Source of the DNA: Pseudodonghicola flavimaris | GTDB lineage: Bacteria; Pseudomonadota; Alphaproteobacteria; Rhodobacterales; Rhodobacteraceae | DNA length: 64,000 nucleotides | Direction: 5' to 3' | Assembly: GCF_030164425.1 (NCBI RefSeq) | Contig: NZ_JASNJD010000023.1 | Coordinates: forward strand, 1 to 64,000 | Shown: positions 54,174-61,666 of the stretch, piece by piece | Position numbering within the stretch: position 1 is the first letter of the stretch | Layout of the letters: every line of letters starts with the position of its first letter | Notes under the pieces: generated by a model | The model's database searches: none | What the model was told of the DNA's origin: nothing | What the model saw: the letters and a program-made list of their open reading frames with translations, nothing else | Position numbers and translations under genes: made by a program

Positions 54174-54790
54174 TGCCCCTGTCCTTCTCCCCTTCCAGCA
54201 TTCCGGTGATCGAAACCGAGCGGCTGATCCTGCGCGGGCCGGAGCCGCAGGACTACCCGAATTTCAAGGCCACCTTCACCAGCTATCGCGCCCGCTTCAT
54301 GGGCGGTCCGCTGAATCCTTACGAATCCTGGATGCTCTACGCGGCCGAGATCGGGCATTGGCAGATCCGCGGCTTTGGCATGTGGATGATCCACGACCGC
54401 GACACCGACGAGACCTGCGGCATGGCCGGCGGCTGGAAACCGGCGATGTGGCCCGAGGCCGAGATCGCCTGGGTGATCTGGCCCGGCAAGGCAGGCCGCG
54501 GCATCGCGCTGGAGGCCACCCATGCGGTGCGCGGCTACCTCTACGGGGCGCTCGGCTGGGACACGGCGGTCAGCTATATCGACCCCAAGAACCTCGATTC
54601 GATCCGGCTGGCCGAACGGCTGGGCGCGGTGAAGGACCCCGATGCCACGCCGGTCGACGGCAGCGATACCGTCTATCGCCACCCCGCCCCCGCCGCGCTG
54701 GCCGGCACCCAGCTGGCGCATGGGATCGAGATGGAGATCGGCCATTACGCCGACCCGCTGTTCAAACCGAAAGGATGGGCCATTGACTGA
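54173..54790 (+). CDS. GNAT N-acetyltransferase (4 of 4)
   Basis: A 205-residue paralogue with a longer C-terminus: IPVIETERLILRGPEPQDYP, WPEAEIAWVIWPGKAGRGIA, DPKNLDSIRLAERLGAVKD, then about 30 extra residues ending in [15 protein letters not shown]. Motif A (KAGRGIALEATHAVRGY) is intact. It overlaps the chorismate mutase gene, whose TTG lies inside its last codons. Confidence 0.86.
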   Translation: MPLSFSPSSIPVIETERLILRGPEPQDYPNFKATFTSYRARFMGGPLNPYESWMLYAAEIGHWQIRGFGMWMIHDRDTDETCGMAGGWKPAMWPEAEIAWVIWPGKAGRGIALEATHAVRGYLYGALGWDTAVSYIDPKNLDSIRLAERLGAVKDPDATPVDGSDTVYRHPAPAALAGTQLAHGIEMEIGHYADPLFKPKGWAID

Positions 54791-55091
54791 CGCCGCCAAC
54801 GACGACGCCGCCCGCGCCGCCGCGCTGCTGCGGGAACACCGCGAAAGCATCGACCGGCTCGATGCGATCCTGGTCTATACCCTTGGCGAGCGGTTCAAGC
54901 ACACCCAGGCGGTGGGCAAGCTCAAGGCCGAACACGACCTTCCCCCGTCCGATCCCGCCCGCGAGGCGCTGCAGATCGCACGGCTCGAAGACCTGGCGAA
55001 AAAGGCCGATCTGGACCCCGAATTCGCCAAGGCTTTCCTCAATTTCATCATTGAGGAAGTCATCCGCCACCACAAGAAACACCAAGAATAA
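54783..55091 (+). CDS. Chorismate mutase (AroQ class)
   Basis: A 102-residue all-helical chorismate mutase: [34 protein letters not shown] holds the conserved Arg and Asp, then [21 protein letters not shown] and [21 protein letters not shown]. It converts chorismate to prephenate for Phe/Tyr. The only plausible in-frame start is TTG 54783, with AAAGGA 8 bp upstream; an ATG nearby is out of frame. Located between a GNAT gene and rpsP. Confidence 0.88.
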   Translation: MTDAANDDAARAAALLREHRESIDRLDAILVYTLGERFKHTQAVGKLKAEHDLPPSDPAREALQIARLEDLAKKADLDPEFAKAFLNFIIEEVIRHHKKHQE

Positions 55092-55132
55092 CCGGACAAT
55101 ATCCGGTCAACGCCATCAAAGGAGAAACCACA

Positions 55133-55507
55133 ATGGCAATGAAAATCCGTCTGGCCCGCGGTGGGTCGAAAAAACGCCCCTTCTACCGCATCGTCGCCGC
55201 TGATAGCCGCATGGCCCGCGATGGCCGCTTCATCGAGAAGCTGGGCACCTACAACCCGCTGCTGCCGAAAGACAGCGAAGAGCGCGTGAAGATGGACCTG
55301 GACGCCGTCAAAGCCTGGCTTGAAAAAGGCGCCCAGCCGACCGACCGCGTCGCCCGCATGCTGGAAGCCGCCGGCGTTCTGGAAAAGAAAACCCGGAACA
55401 ACCCGAAGAAAGCCGTCCCGGGCAAGAAAGCTCAGGACCGCGCCGAGGAGAAAGCTGCCAAGGCCGCCGAAGCTGCCGAAGCCGCAGCTGCTCCGGCCGA
55501 AGAGTAA
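55133..55507 (+). CDS. rpsP: 30S ribosomal protein S16
   Basis: A 124-residue S16: [40 protein letters not shown] is the family start. The last ~35 residues are a Lys/Ala/Glu-rich extension typical of alphaproteobacteria. An AAGGAGA site precedes ATG 55133. It leads the rpsP-rimM-trmD-rplS group, with extra genes inserted. Confidence 0.96.
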   Translation: MAMKIRLARGGSKKRPFYRIVAADSRMARDGRFIEKLGTYNPLLPKDSEERVKMDLDAVKAWLEKGAQPTDRVARMLEAAGVLEKKTRNNPKKAVPGKKAQDRAEEKAAKAAEAAEAAAAPAEE

Positions 55508-55511
55508 GGCC

Positions 55512-56153
55512 GTGGCGCCGCGGGATCCGGAATTCTCTGCCGAATTTCGCGGCCAGCTCGATCTGTTGATGCGGTTCCGGCGCGACGTGCGCCGGTTTCG
55601 CCGCGATCCCGTGGACGAGGCAGTGCTGACGCGCTGCCTCGCTGCATTTCAGCTCGCCCCTTCCGTCGGGCTGAGCGAACCCTGGCGCATCCTGCGGATC
55701 GACAGCAACACCGCCCGCGCCGCCGCCCTGCAGAATTTCCAGGACGCCAACGCCCGGGCTCTGGCCGGATACGATGGCGACCGCGCCGCGCTCTACAGCC
55801 GTCTCAAGCTGTCGGGCATGCAGGAGGCGCCGGTGCAATTCGCGCTCTATTGCGACGAGACCAGCGATCAGGGGCACGGTCTGGGCGCCGGCACCATGCC
55901 GGAGATGCGCCGCTATTCCGTGGTGGCCGCACTCACCCTCTTCTGGCTGCGGCTGCGCGCCGAGGGTCTGGGGCTGGGTTGGGTCTCGGTGCTCGATCCC
56001 AACCGGCTCAACCGCGATCTGGCGGCGCCGGAGGGTTGGGCCTTGATCGGATATTTTTGCCTCGGCTATCCCGAAGATGTATCACAAACCCCGGAACTCG
56101 AAGAACAGGGCTGGGAACGGCGTCGCGCCGACCTGCCCATAGACACCCGCTGA
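55512..56153 (+). CDS. bluB: 5,6-dimethylbenzimidazole synthase
   Basis: A 213-residue nitroreductase-fold enzyme that makes the lower ligand of cobalamin from reduced FMN and O2. FRRDVRRFRRDPVDEAVLTRCLAAFQLAPSVGLSEPWRILRI near the start and GAGTMPEMRRYSVVAALTLFWLRLRAEGLGLGWVS are the BluB patterns. It starts at GTG 55512, 5 bp after rpsP. It is distant from cobC-cobD (36 kb) but in the same biosynthetic route. Confidence 0.9.
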   Translation: MAPRDPEFSAEFRGQLDLLMRFRRDVRRFRRDPVDEAVLTRCLAAFQLAPSVGLSEPWRILRIDSNTARAAALQNFQDANARALAGYDGDRAALYSRLKLSGMQEAPVQFALYCDETSDQGHGLGAGTMPEMRRYSVVAALTLFWLRLRAEGLGLGWVSVLDPNRLNRDLAAPEGWALIGYFCLGYPEDVSQTPELEEQGWERRRADLPIDTR

Positions 56154-56159
56154 GGCCCC

Positions 56160-56678
56160 ATGACGAAATCGGCTGTTGAAGATCTGGTCTGTGTCGGCAC
56201 CGTCGCCGGCGCCTTTGGCGTGCGCGGCGAAGTCCGGCTGAAAAGCTATTGCGCCAATCCCGAGGATATCGAACTGTACAGCCCGCTGCTGACCGAAGAC
56301 GGTAGCCAGAGCTTTCCCGTGGTGCTCACCCGCAGTATCAAGAACGGCTTTGCCGCCCGGCTCGGCGGGGTGGAAACCAAGGACGACGCCGACACCCTGC
56401 GCGGGGTGTCGCTGTTCGCCCCGCGTGACCGTCTGCCGGCGCTGCCTGAGGACGAGTTCTATTATTCCGACCTGATCGGGCTCGAGGTGCTGGACACCGG
56501 CGGCACATCGCTGGGCCGGGTCAAGGACGTGCAGAACCACGGTGCTGGCGACCTACTGGAGCTGCAGGTGCCCGGCCAGTCCGCCACCGTGCTGATGCCC
56601 TTTACCCGCGCCGTCGTGCCGACCGTCGATCTGGAGGCCGGCCGGCTGATCGCCGATCCGCCCGAGGGGCTGTTCTGA
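56160..56678 (+). CDS. rimM: Ribosome maturation factor RimM
   Basis: A 172-residue 16S rRNA processing factor: [22 protein letters not shown] at the start and the PRC-barrel C-terminus [23 protein letters not shown]. It binds S19 in the 30S head. Canonically it precedes trmD; here two sulfotransferase-like genes intervene. A 16-bp near-perfect hairpin follows its stop. Confidence 0.95.
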   Translation: MTKSAVEDLVCVGTVAGAFGVRGEVRLKSYCANPEDIELYSPLLTEDGSQSFPVVLTRSIKNGFAARLGGVETKDDADTLRGVSLFAPRDRLPALPEDEFYYSDLIGLEVLDTGGTSLGRVKDVQNHGAGDLLELQVPGQSATVLMPFTRAVVPTVDLEAGRLIADPPEGLF

Positions 56679-56680
56679 TG

Positions 56681-56731
56681 CGGCGCGAGCACGACCATCG
56701 GGCAACGGCCCCGACGGTCGTGCCCGCGCCG
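56681..56731. other. Large hairpin between rimM and the sulfotransferase-like pair
   Basis: Arms at 56681-56696 and 56716-56731 (left CGGCGCGAGCACGACC) pair over 16 positions with one mismatch and enclose a 19-base loop. There is no T tract. It lies between the rimM stop and the first sulfotransferase-like start and could reduce read-through or stabilise the 5' end of the inserted genes. Confidence 0.55.
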
Positions 56732-56751
56732 GCAGACCGGGGCAGAAGCCC

Positions 56752-57531
56752 ATGCGGGTGATCTGCCATGCCGGGTTTCACAAGACCGGCACCACCACGC
56801 TGCAACAGGGCCTGGCGCTGAACCGCGACGCACTCTCGCGCCATCTGCGACTGGTGCCCCGGGGCCGCAGCGCCGCCGCCGGCCGCACCGCCCGGGCCTG
56901 GTCCGAGGCACGCGATCCGCTGGAAATGGCGCTCTTCCGGTATGAGCTGGCAGTGCTGATGACCCGCTGGAACCGTCGCGATCCGCGCCCCATCATGCTG
57001 AGCGCCGAGGATCTGGCCGGCCATATGCCGGGACGCCACGGCGTCGCCGATTACGGCGCCGCGCCGGCGCTGATGCAGGCGGTCGTCGCCACGCTGGCAG
57101 AGATCGCACCGGAAGCGGAGCCGGTGTTCTATTTCTCCACCCGCGCGCCGGAGGCCTGGCTTGCCAGCTGTCACGCCCAGCATCTGCGCGCCACGCGGAT
57201 GCGGCTGGATGCCGACAGCTTCGCCGAACGCCATCGCGCCGCCGCCGATTTGCCCGCGATGGTGGCGCAGATCGCCGAGGCGGTGGCCCCCGTCCCGGTG
57301 CATCACACCGCGCTGGAGCAGAGCCGTGACCGTGCGCTGGGACCGCTCGACCCGCTGCTCGATCTCTGCGACCTGCCGCCAGCGGCAAGGGCCGGGCTGA
57401 TCGCGCCGCCCATGGCCAACCGCGCAGCGCCCGCCGATTGCACCGCAGCGTTGTTGCGGCTGAACCGCAGCGACCGCGACGATGCCGAGGTGCATGCCGC
57501 GAAACAGGCGCTGCTGGCGGCGCTGCCCTGA
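56752..57531 (+). CDS. Sulfotransferase-like protein (1 of 2)
   Basis: A 259-residue protein with a P-loop-like PAPS-binding motif at the N-terminus: CHAGFHKTGTTTLQQGLALN (GFHKTGT at residues 8-14). LSAEDLAGHMPGRHGVADYGAAP and YFSTRAPEAWLASCHAQH (the probable Arg/Ser 3'-phosphate site) follow. I recognise the sulfotransferase superfamily but cannot name a substrate. The TGA overlaps the ATG of a paralogue. It is not normally found in this ribosomal operon. Confidence 0.75.
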   Translation: MRVICHAGFHKTGTTTLQQGLALNRDALSRHLRLVPRGRSAAAGRTARAWSEARDPLEMALFRYELAVLMTRWNRRDPRPIMLSAEDLAGHMPGRHGVADYGAAPALMQAVVATLAEIAPEAEPVFYFSTRAPEAWLASCHAQHLRATRMRLDADSFAERHRAAADLPAMVAQIAEAVAPVPVHHTALEQSRDRALGPLDPLLDLCDLPPAARAGLIAPPMANRAAPADCTAALLRLNRSDRDDAEVHAAKQALLAALP

Positions 57532-58328
57532 TGCCCCGCGCCATCGTCATCCACGCCGGGTTTCACAAGACCGGCACCTCGACGCTGCAACAGGTTCTCA
57601 AGCACAACCGGGCGGCGCTGAAACCCCATGTCCGGCCGCTGCTCGGCCCCGAGATGCCCGAGGTGCTGCGCGCCGCCCGTGGCTTCTCCACCTGGCGCGA
57701 TCCCTTCAGTCTGGACAAATTCGCCCACCGGTTCCGCGACCGGCTGGCGCGCCTGCCCGGCATGCCGCGACGGGTGCTGTGCCTGTCGGCGGAGGAGCTT
57801 TCGGGCCATCTGCCCGGGCGCGAAGGTATCCCGGATTATGGCGCCGCCCCGATCCTGGCCGCCGAGATGGCCCGCATCGTGACAGAACTGCACCCTGGCA
57901 CGCCCCTGCGGTATGTGCTGGGCCTGCGCCAGCCTGAACCGTGGCTGCGCAGCGCCTATTGGGAACATGTGAAATCCTCCTCGATGACGCGGGACTGGGA
58001 CGATTTCGCCCGCACCACCCGCCCCGGCGCCGATCTGGAGGCCGCGGCCGATGCCGTGGCCGCCGCCCTGCCCTGCCCGCTGACCCGGATCCGGCTGGAG
58101 GACTGCGCCGGCCAGCCGCTCGGCCCGGCGGCGCCGCTGCTGCGGCTGTGTGAGCTGCCGGAACCGGCACTGGCCGCCCTGACCCCGGTGCCCCCGGCCA
58201 ATACCCGGGCCGGCGACGCGGTTCTGCTTGAACTTCTGGCCGCCAACCGCGATTACACCGACCGCGACGCCCGCAAGGCCGCGAAACGCGCCATCCTCAA
58301 GGCCGCGCAGGAGAATGCCCGTGACTGA
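57531..58328 (+). CDS. Sulfotransferase-like protein (2 of 2)
   Basis: A 265-residue paralogue of the preceding gene: HAGFHKTGTSTLQQVLKHNR, LSAEELSGHLPGREGIPDYG and LGLRQPEPWLRSAYWEHVK align one for one. The C-terminal part is similarly shaped. Start ATG 57531 overlaps the first copy (TGATG), and its stop overlaps trmD by 8 bp, so it is fully coupled to trmD translation. Acceptor unknown. Confidence 0.75.
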   Translation: MPRAIVIHAGFHKTGTSTLQQVLKHNRAALKPHVRPLLGPEMPEVLRAARGFSTWRDPFSLDKFAHRFRDRLARLPGMPRRVLCLSAEELSGHLPGREGIPDYGAAPILAAEMARIVTELHPGTPLRYVLGLRQPEPWLRSAYWEHVKSSSMTRDWDDFARTTRPGADLEAAADAVAAALPCPLTRIRLEDCAGQPLGPAAPLLRLCELPEPALAALTPVPPANTRAGDAVLLELLAANRDYTDRDARKAAKRAILKAAQENARD

Positions 58329-59187
58329 CGACACCCCCGCCGACACCGCCGGCAAGACCCCGGAGAACGCCCCCGAGCCGACCTCGAGCCAATCGCCGGG
58401 CCGCTCGCTGGGCCGGATGAGCATCCGCCCATCGCTGAAACCGCGCGAACTGATGTCGCCGACACCGGATCTGCACGGGGTCTGGAAGGCGAAGATCATC
58501 ACCCTGTTCCCGGGCGCCTTCCCCGGGGTGCTGGGCGAAAGCCTGACCGGCAAGGCGCTGCAGCAGGGTCTGTGGCAGCTTGAGACGCTCGATCTGCGGC
58601 AATACGGCATCGGCAAACACCGCAATGTCGACGACACCCCCGCCGGCGGCGGCGCCGGCATGGTGCTGCGTGCCGATGTTCTGGGCCCCGCGATCGAGGC
58701 GGCGATGGCCTACACCACCCCGCGCTGGCCGCTGATCTACCTGTCGCCTCGGGGCCGGCGGATGGATCAGGCGATGATGCGCGACCTGGCCCGCGCCGAT
58801 GGGGTGACGCTGATCTGCGGCCGGTTCGAGGGTGTCGACGAACGGGTGCTGCAGCATTACGGCGTGCAGGAGGTTTCCCTCGGCGATTTCGTCATGACCG
58901 GTGGCGAGATCGCCGCCCAGGCGCTGATCGACGCCACCGTGCGGCTGCTGCCCGGGGTGCTGGGCAACCAGGCCTCGACCGAGGAGGAGAGCTTCTCCGC
59001 CGGGCTGCTGGAACATCCGCAATACACCCGCCCGGCCGAATGGCAGGGCCGCCCCATCCCCGAGGTGCTGATGTCCGGCCATCACGGCCGCATCGCCGAC
59101 TGGCGCCGCCAGACCGCCGAAGAGATCACCCGCGCCCGCCGCCCCGATCTCTGGGCCGCCTATCGCGACGAAACCGGGACGGAGTGA
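58321..59187 (+). CDS. trmD: tRNA (guanine(37)-N1)-methyltransferase
   Basis: A 288-residue SPOUT enzyme that methylates G37 of tRNAs. KIITLFPGAFPGVLGESLTG, RNVDDTPAGGGAGMVLRAD, LICGRFEGVDERVLQHY and GDFVMTGGEIAAQALID with the deep-knot SAM site are intact. Start GTG 58321 has AGGAG 7 bp upstream; it adds about 50 mostly unstructured residues before the usual TrmD start (an alternative is ATG 58453, without a ribosome site). Confidence 0.93.
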   Translation: MTDDTPADTAGKTPENAPEPTSSQSPGRSLGRMSIRPSLKPRELMSPTPDLHGVWKAKIITLFPGAFPGVLGESLTGKALQQGLWQLETLDLRQYGIGKHRNVDDTPAGGGAGMVLRADVLGPAIEAAMAYTTPRWPLIYLSPRGRRMDQAMMRDLARADGVTLICGRFEGVDERVLQHYGVQEVSLGDFVMTGGEIAAQALIDATVRLLPGVLGNQASTEEESFSAGLLEHPQYTRPAEWQGRPIPEVLMSGHHGRIADWRRQTAEEITRARRPDLWAAYRDETGTE

Positions 59188-59245
59188 GCGCCACCGCCGC
59201 GACAGTGCAGCTGGTGCATTGCAGCGCCGGCCATCCTCGGGAATA

Positions 59246-59256
59246 GTTAGCGCAAC
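59246..59256. promoter_or_regulatory. GTTAGCGCAAC site upstream of the YegP-like gene
   Basis: GTTAGCGCAAC lies 31 bp before ATG 59287. Its complement GTTGCGCTAAC shares ten bases with the first pckA repeat (GTTGCGCTAA at 7889). It may be a related operator or chance. Confidence 0.25.
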
Positions 59257-59286
59257 ATGAACGCTGGTTTATTCGGAGGTTGCGCC

Positions 59287-59625
59287 ATGGCTGGCAAATT
59301 CGAGCTCTACAAGGACAACGCGGGGGAATTCCGATTCCGCCTGAAGGCCGGCAACGGCGAGAACATCCTGGCCAGCGAAGGCTACAAGCAGCGCGCCAGC
59401 GCCGAGAACGGCATCGAGTCGGTTCGCAAGAACGCCCCCGAGGACGCGCGCTACGAGCGCAAGGAAACCGCCGCCGGCAAGTTCATGTTCAACCTGAAGG
59501 CCACGAACGGCCAGGTGATCGGCACCAGCCAGAGCTATACCAGCGCCTCGGGCCGCGACAACGGCATCGAGTCGGTGAAAAACAACGCCCCCGAGGCCAC
59601 GCTGGTCGACCTGACCGACGCCTGA
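59287..59625 (+). CDS. YegP family (DUF1508) protein
   Basis: A 112-residue protein made of two DUF1508 repeats: GKFELYKDNAGEFRFRLKAGNGENILASEGYKQ and GKFMFNLKATNGQVIGTSQSYTS, each followed by an NGIESV...NAPE helix segment. It is widely distributed, with unknown function. A strong GGAGG site lies 7 bp upstream; an upstream in-frame ATG (59257) has none. It lies between trmD and rplS. Confidence 0.9.
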   Translation: MAGKFELYKDNAGEFRFRLKAGNGENILASEGYKQRASAENGIESVRKNAPEDARYERKETAAGKFMFNLKATNGQVIGTSQSYTSASGRDNGIESVKNNAPEATLVDLTDA

Positions 59626-59964
59626 GCCGGGCGCGGCGGCGCCGCCGCAGCGGAGCTGCCCCGAAATTCCGTGACATCCGGGGGAGTCCAGCCTGCAACA
59701 GGCTTGCAATAACGGCCTGGCTCCCCTAAACGGACGCTGCCTGACCGGGGTCTCCCGACTCAGGCATTTTGTCGTTTTCCGGGACACCGGCGGGTTCTTC
59801 TCCGCCACCGTCGCAACCGGGGCGGCGCAACCGACAAGTCAAAGTCGACCTGATCTCTGGCGGGCGCCCGATCCTTCGGGACAGGCGGACCCGATGAAGA
59901 CCGAGAGCTCTGAGGACGCGCAAACCTTCGTGGAGCAACCACGAGCCTATCAGGAGAAGCTGCG
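59626..59964. promoter_or_regulatory. Leader region of rplS
   Basis: 339 bp without a long gene. The part after the YegP stop is GC-rich (GGCGCGGCGGCGCCGCCGC) and may end transcription. Nearer rplS are a run of short repeats, and CGTGG-AGCAA-CCACG (59930-59944) is a small hairpin about 20 bp before the ribosome site CAGGAG. A 26-codon frame (59894-59974) overlaps the rplS start. This is probably a regulated ribosomal-protein leader. Confidence 0.45.
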
Positions 59965-60351
59965 ATGGATCTGATCGCACAGCTCGAGGCGGAACAGATT
60001 GCCGCCCTGGGGAAAGACATCCCCGATTTCAAAGCCGGCGACACCGTGCGCGTCGGTTACAAGGTGACCGAAGGGACCCGTACCCGGGTGCAGAACTACG
60101 AAGGCGTCTGCATCAGCCGCAAGAACGGCGAAGGCATCGCCGGATCGTTCACCGTCCGCAAGATTTCCTTCGGTGAAGGCGTGGAACGGATGTTCCCGCT
60201 CTACTCGACCAACATCGAGAGCATCACCGTCGTGCGCCGTGGCCGTGTCCGCCGTGCGAAACTGTACTACCTGCGTTCGCGTCGCGGCAAATCCGCCCGG
60301 ATCGCAGAGGTCACCAACTACAAACCCAAATCGGCTGGCGCCGAGGCGTAA
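59965..60351 (+). CDS. rplS: 50S ribosomal protein L19
   Basis: A 128-residue L19: [22 protein letters not shown], then [26 protein letters not shown] and [23 protein letters not shown]. It stabilises the subunit interface. Start ATG 59965 has CAGGAG 8 bp upstream. It is 11 bp ahead of rpmE. Confidence 0.97.
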   Translation: MDLIAQLEAEQIAALGKDIPDFKAGDTVRVGYKVTEGTRTRVQNYEGVCISRKNGEGIAGSFTVRKISFGEGVERMFPLYSTNIESITVVRRGRVRRAKLYYLRSRRGKSARIAEVTNYKPKSAGAEA

Positions 60352-60362
60352 GGAGCGGAGCG

Positions 60363-60584
60363 ATGAAAAAAGACATCCATCCCGATTACCACCTGATCGA
60401 CGTCAAGATGACCGATGGCACCGTCATCCAGATGAAATCCACCTGGGGCGCCGAAGGCGACCAGCTGGCCCTGGACATCGACCCCTCGGTGCACCCGGCC
60501 TGGACCGGCGGCACCTCGCGCCTGCTGGACGCCGGCGGCCGCGTGTCGAAGTTCAAGAAGAAATACGAAGGCTTGGGTTTCTGA
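60363..60584 (+). CDS. rpmE: 50S ribosomal protein L31 (zinc-free type)
   Basis: A 73-residue L31: [52 protein letters not shown]. No CxxC zinc motif is present, so it is the C-minus form. Start ATG 60363 has AAGGAGCGGAGCG upstream. It is followed by a Rho-independent terminator. Confidence 0.95.
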   Translation: MKKDIHPDYHLIDVKMTDGTVIQMKSTWGAEGDQLALDIDPSVHPAWTGGTSRLLDAGGRVSKFKKKYEGLGF

Positions 60585-60610
60585 TCCAGCCGCCCTTCGG
60601 AGCGTTGCGG

Positions 60611-60642
60611 ACGCCGTCGCTGAGATCCAGCGGCGGCGTTTT
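60611..60642 (+). terminator. Rho-independent terminator of rpmE
   Basis: ACGCCGTCGCTG and CAGCGGCGGCGT pair over 12 bp with one G-U, with an AGATC loop and a T4 run after. It ends the rplS-rpmE unit. Confidence 0.85.
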
Positions 60643-60662
60643 GCGTTGCGGCCGGGCGCGTC

Positions 60663-60722
60663 GGGGGCGCTGCCCCCCTCGCCTGCGGCGAGTCCCCCGG
60701 GATATTTGCGCCCAGGTCGAAG
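60663..60722 (+). repeat. Intergenic 3' element, copy f
   Basis: Two hairpins (GGGGGC/GCCCCC and CTCGCC/GGCGAG) are followed by CCCCCGGGATATTTGCG and CCCAGGTCGAAG. It is in sense after the rpmE terminator, like the other copies. Its last part diverges from the AGAAAAAGA ending of copies a and d. Confidence 0.65.
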
Positions 60723-60789
60723 GGGGCGACCGCGCAAATTTCACGCATCGCGCAGGCTTTGACGTCCTTAGGGGTTTTTCTTGCAAAAG

Positions 60790-60802
60790 CCCCAATATAT
60801 TG
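60790..60802. promoter_or_regulatory. CCCCAATATATTG site upstream of mipZ
   Basis: CCCCAATATATTG (60790-60802), 49 bp before the mipZ ATG, matches 13 of the 16 bases of the palindrome near smc (43245). TATATT inside it could be a -10 box, so a protein bound here would block transcription. See the paired finding. Confidence 0.45.
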
Positions 60803-60850
60803 TATCCGGCAAGGGAATTCAGAGCCTAACAAGGGCCGGAAAGCGGAACG

Positions 60851-61660
60851 ATGGCGCATATTATCGTAATCGGGAACGAAAAGGGCGGGGCGGGGAAATC
60901 CACCGTCTCGATGCATGTGGCGACCGCGCTGGCGCGGCTGGGCAAGACGGTCAACGTGCTGGATCTGGATCTGCGCCAGCGCACCCTGTCGCGCTATGTC
61001 GAAAATCGCAGCGCCTTCATGGCGAAGTCCGATGTGACGCTGCCGACGGTGCATCTGCACCCGCTGCCGGAAATCGATCCGGCGACGCTGACGCCGGGCG
61101 AGAATGTCTATGATCACCGGCTGTCGGCGGCGATCGCCGGGTTGGAGGCGGGATCGGATTTCATCCTGATCGACTGCCCCGGATCGCACACCCGGCTGAG
61201 CCAGGTGGCCCATTCCCTGGCCGATACGCTGATCACGCCGCTGAACGACAGTTTCATCGATTTCGACCTGCTGGCGCGCACCGACGAGAGCGGCGAGAAG
61301 ATCCTGGGGCCTTCGGTCTATTCCGAGATGGTCTGGAATGCCCGGCAGCTGCGGGCGCAGGCCGGGCTGAAGCCGATCGACTGGATCGTGCTGCGCAACC
61401 GCGTCGGCACCCAGCGCATGGTCAACAAGGAGAAGATGGAGCGCGCCGTGACGATGCTGTCGAACCGCATCGGGTTCCGCGTGGCACCCGGGTTTTCCGA
61501 ACGGGTGATCTTCCGCGAGCTGTTCCCGCGCGGGCTGACGCTGCTCGACCTCAAGGACATCGGGGTGCGGCAGCTGAACATTTCCAACATCGCAGCGCGG
61601 CAGGAGCTGCGCGACATGATGAAGGCGCTGAAACTGCCGGGGGTCGAAGTCAAGTTCTGA
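60851..61660 (+). CDS. mipZ: Division-plane positioning ATPase MipZ (ParA family)
   Basis: A 269-residue deviant-Walker ATPase. Motif A is IGNEKGGAGKSTVSMHVA (lysines 12 and 17); LDLDLRQRTLSRYVENR and LIDCPGSHTRLSQVAH follow. In Caulobacter MipZ forms a bipolar gradient that restricts FtsZ to midcell, interacting with ParB at the origin. The pattern GNEKGG...RQRTLSRYxENR is MipZ-like and differs from partitioning ParA. No parB is adjacent. Start ATG 60851; AAAGCGGA upstream. Confidence 0.92.
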   Translation: MAHIIVIGNEKGGAGKSTVSMHVATALARLGKTVNVLDLDLRQRTLSRYVENRSAFMAKSDVTLPTVHLHPLPEIDPATLTPGENVYDHRLSAAIAGLEAGSDFILIDCPGSHTRLSQVAHSLADTLITPLNDSFIDFDLLARTDESGEKILGPSVYSEMVWNARQLRAQAGLKPIDWIVLRNRVGTQRMVNKEKMERAVTMLSNRIGFRVAPGFSERVIFRELFPRGLTLLDLKDIGVRQLNISNIAARQELRDMMKALKLPGVEVKF

Positions 61661-61666
61661 CCCGCC

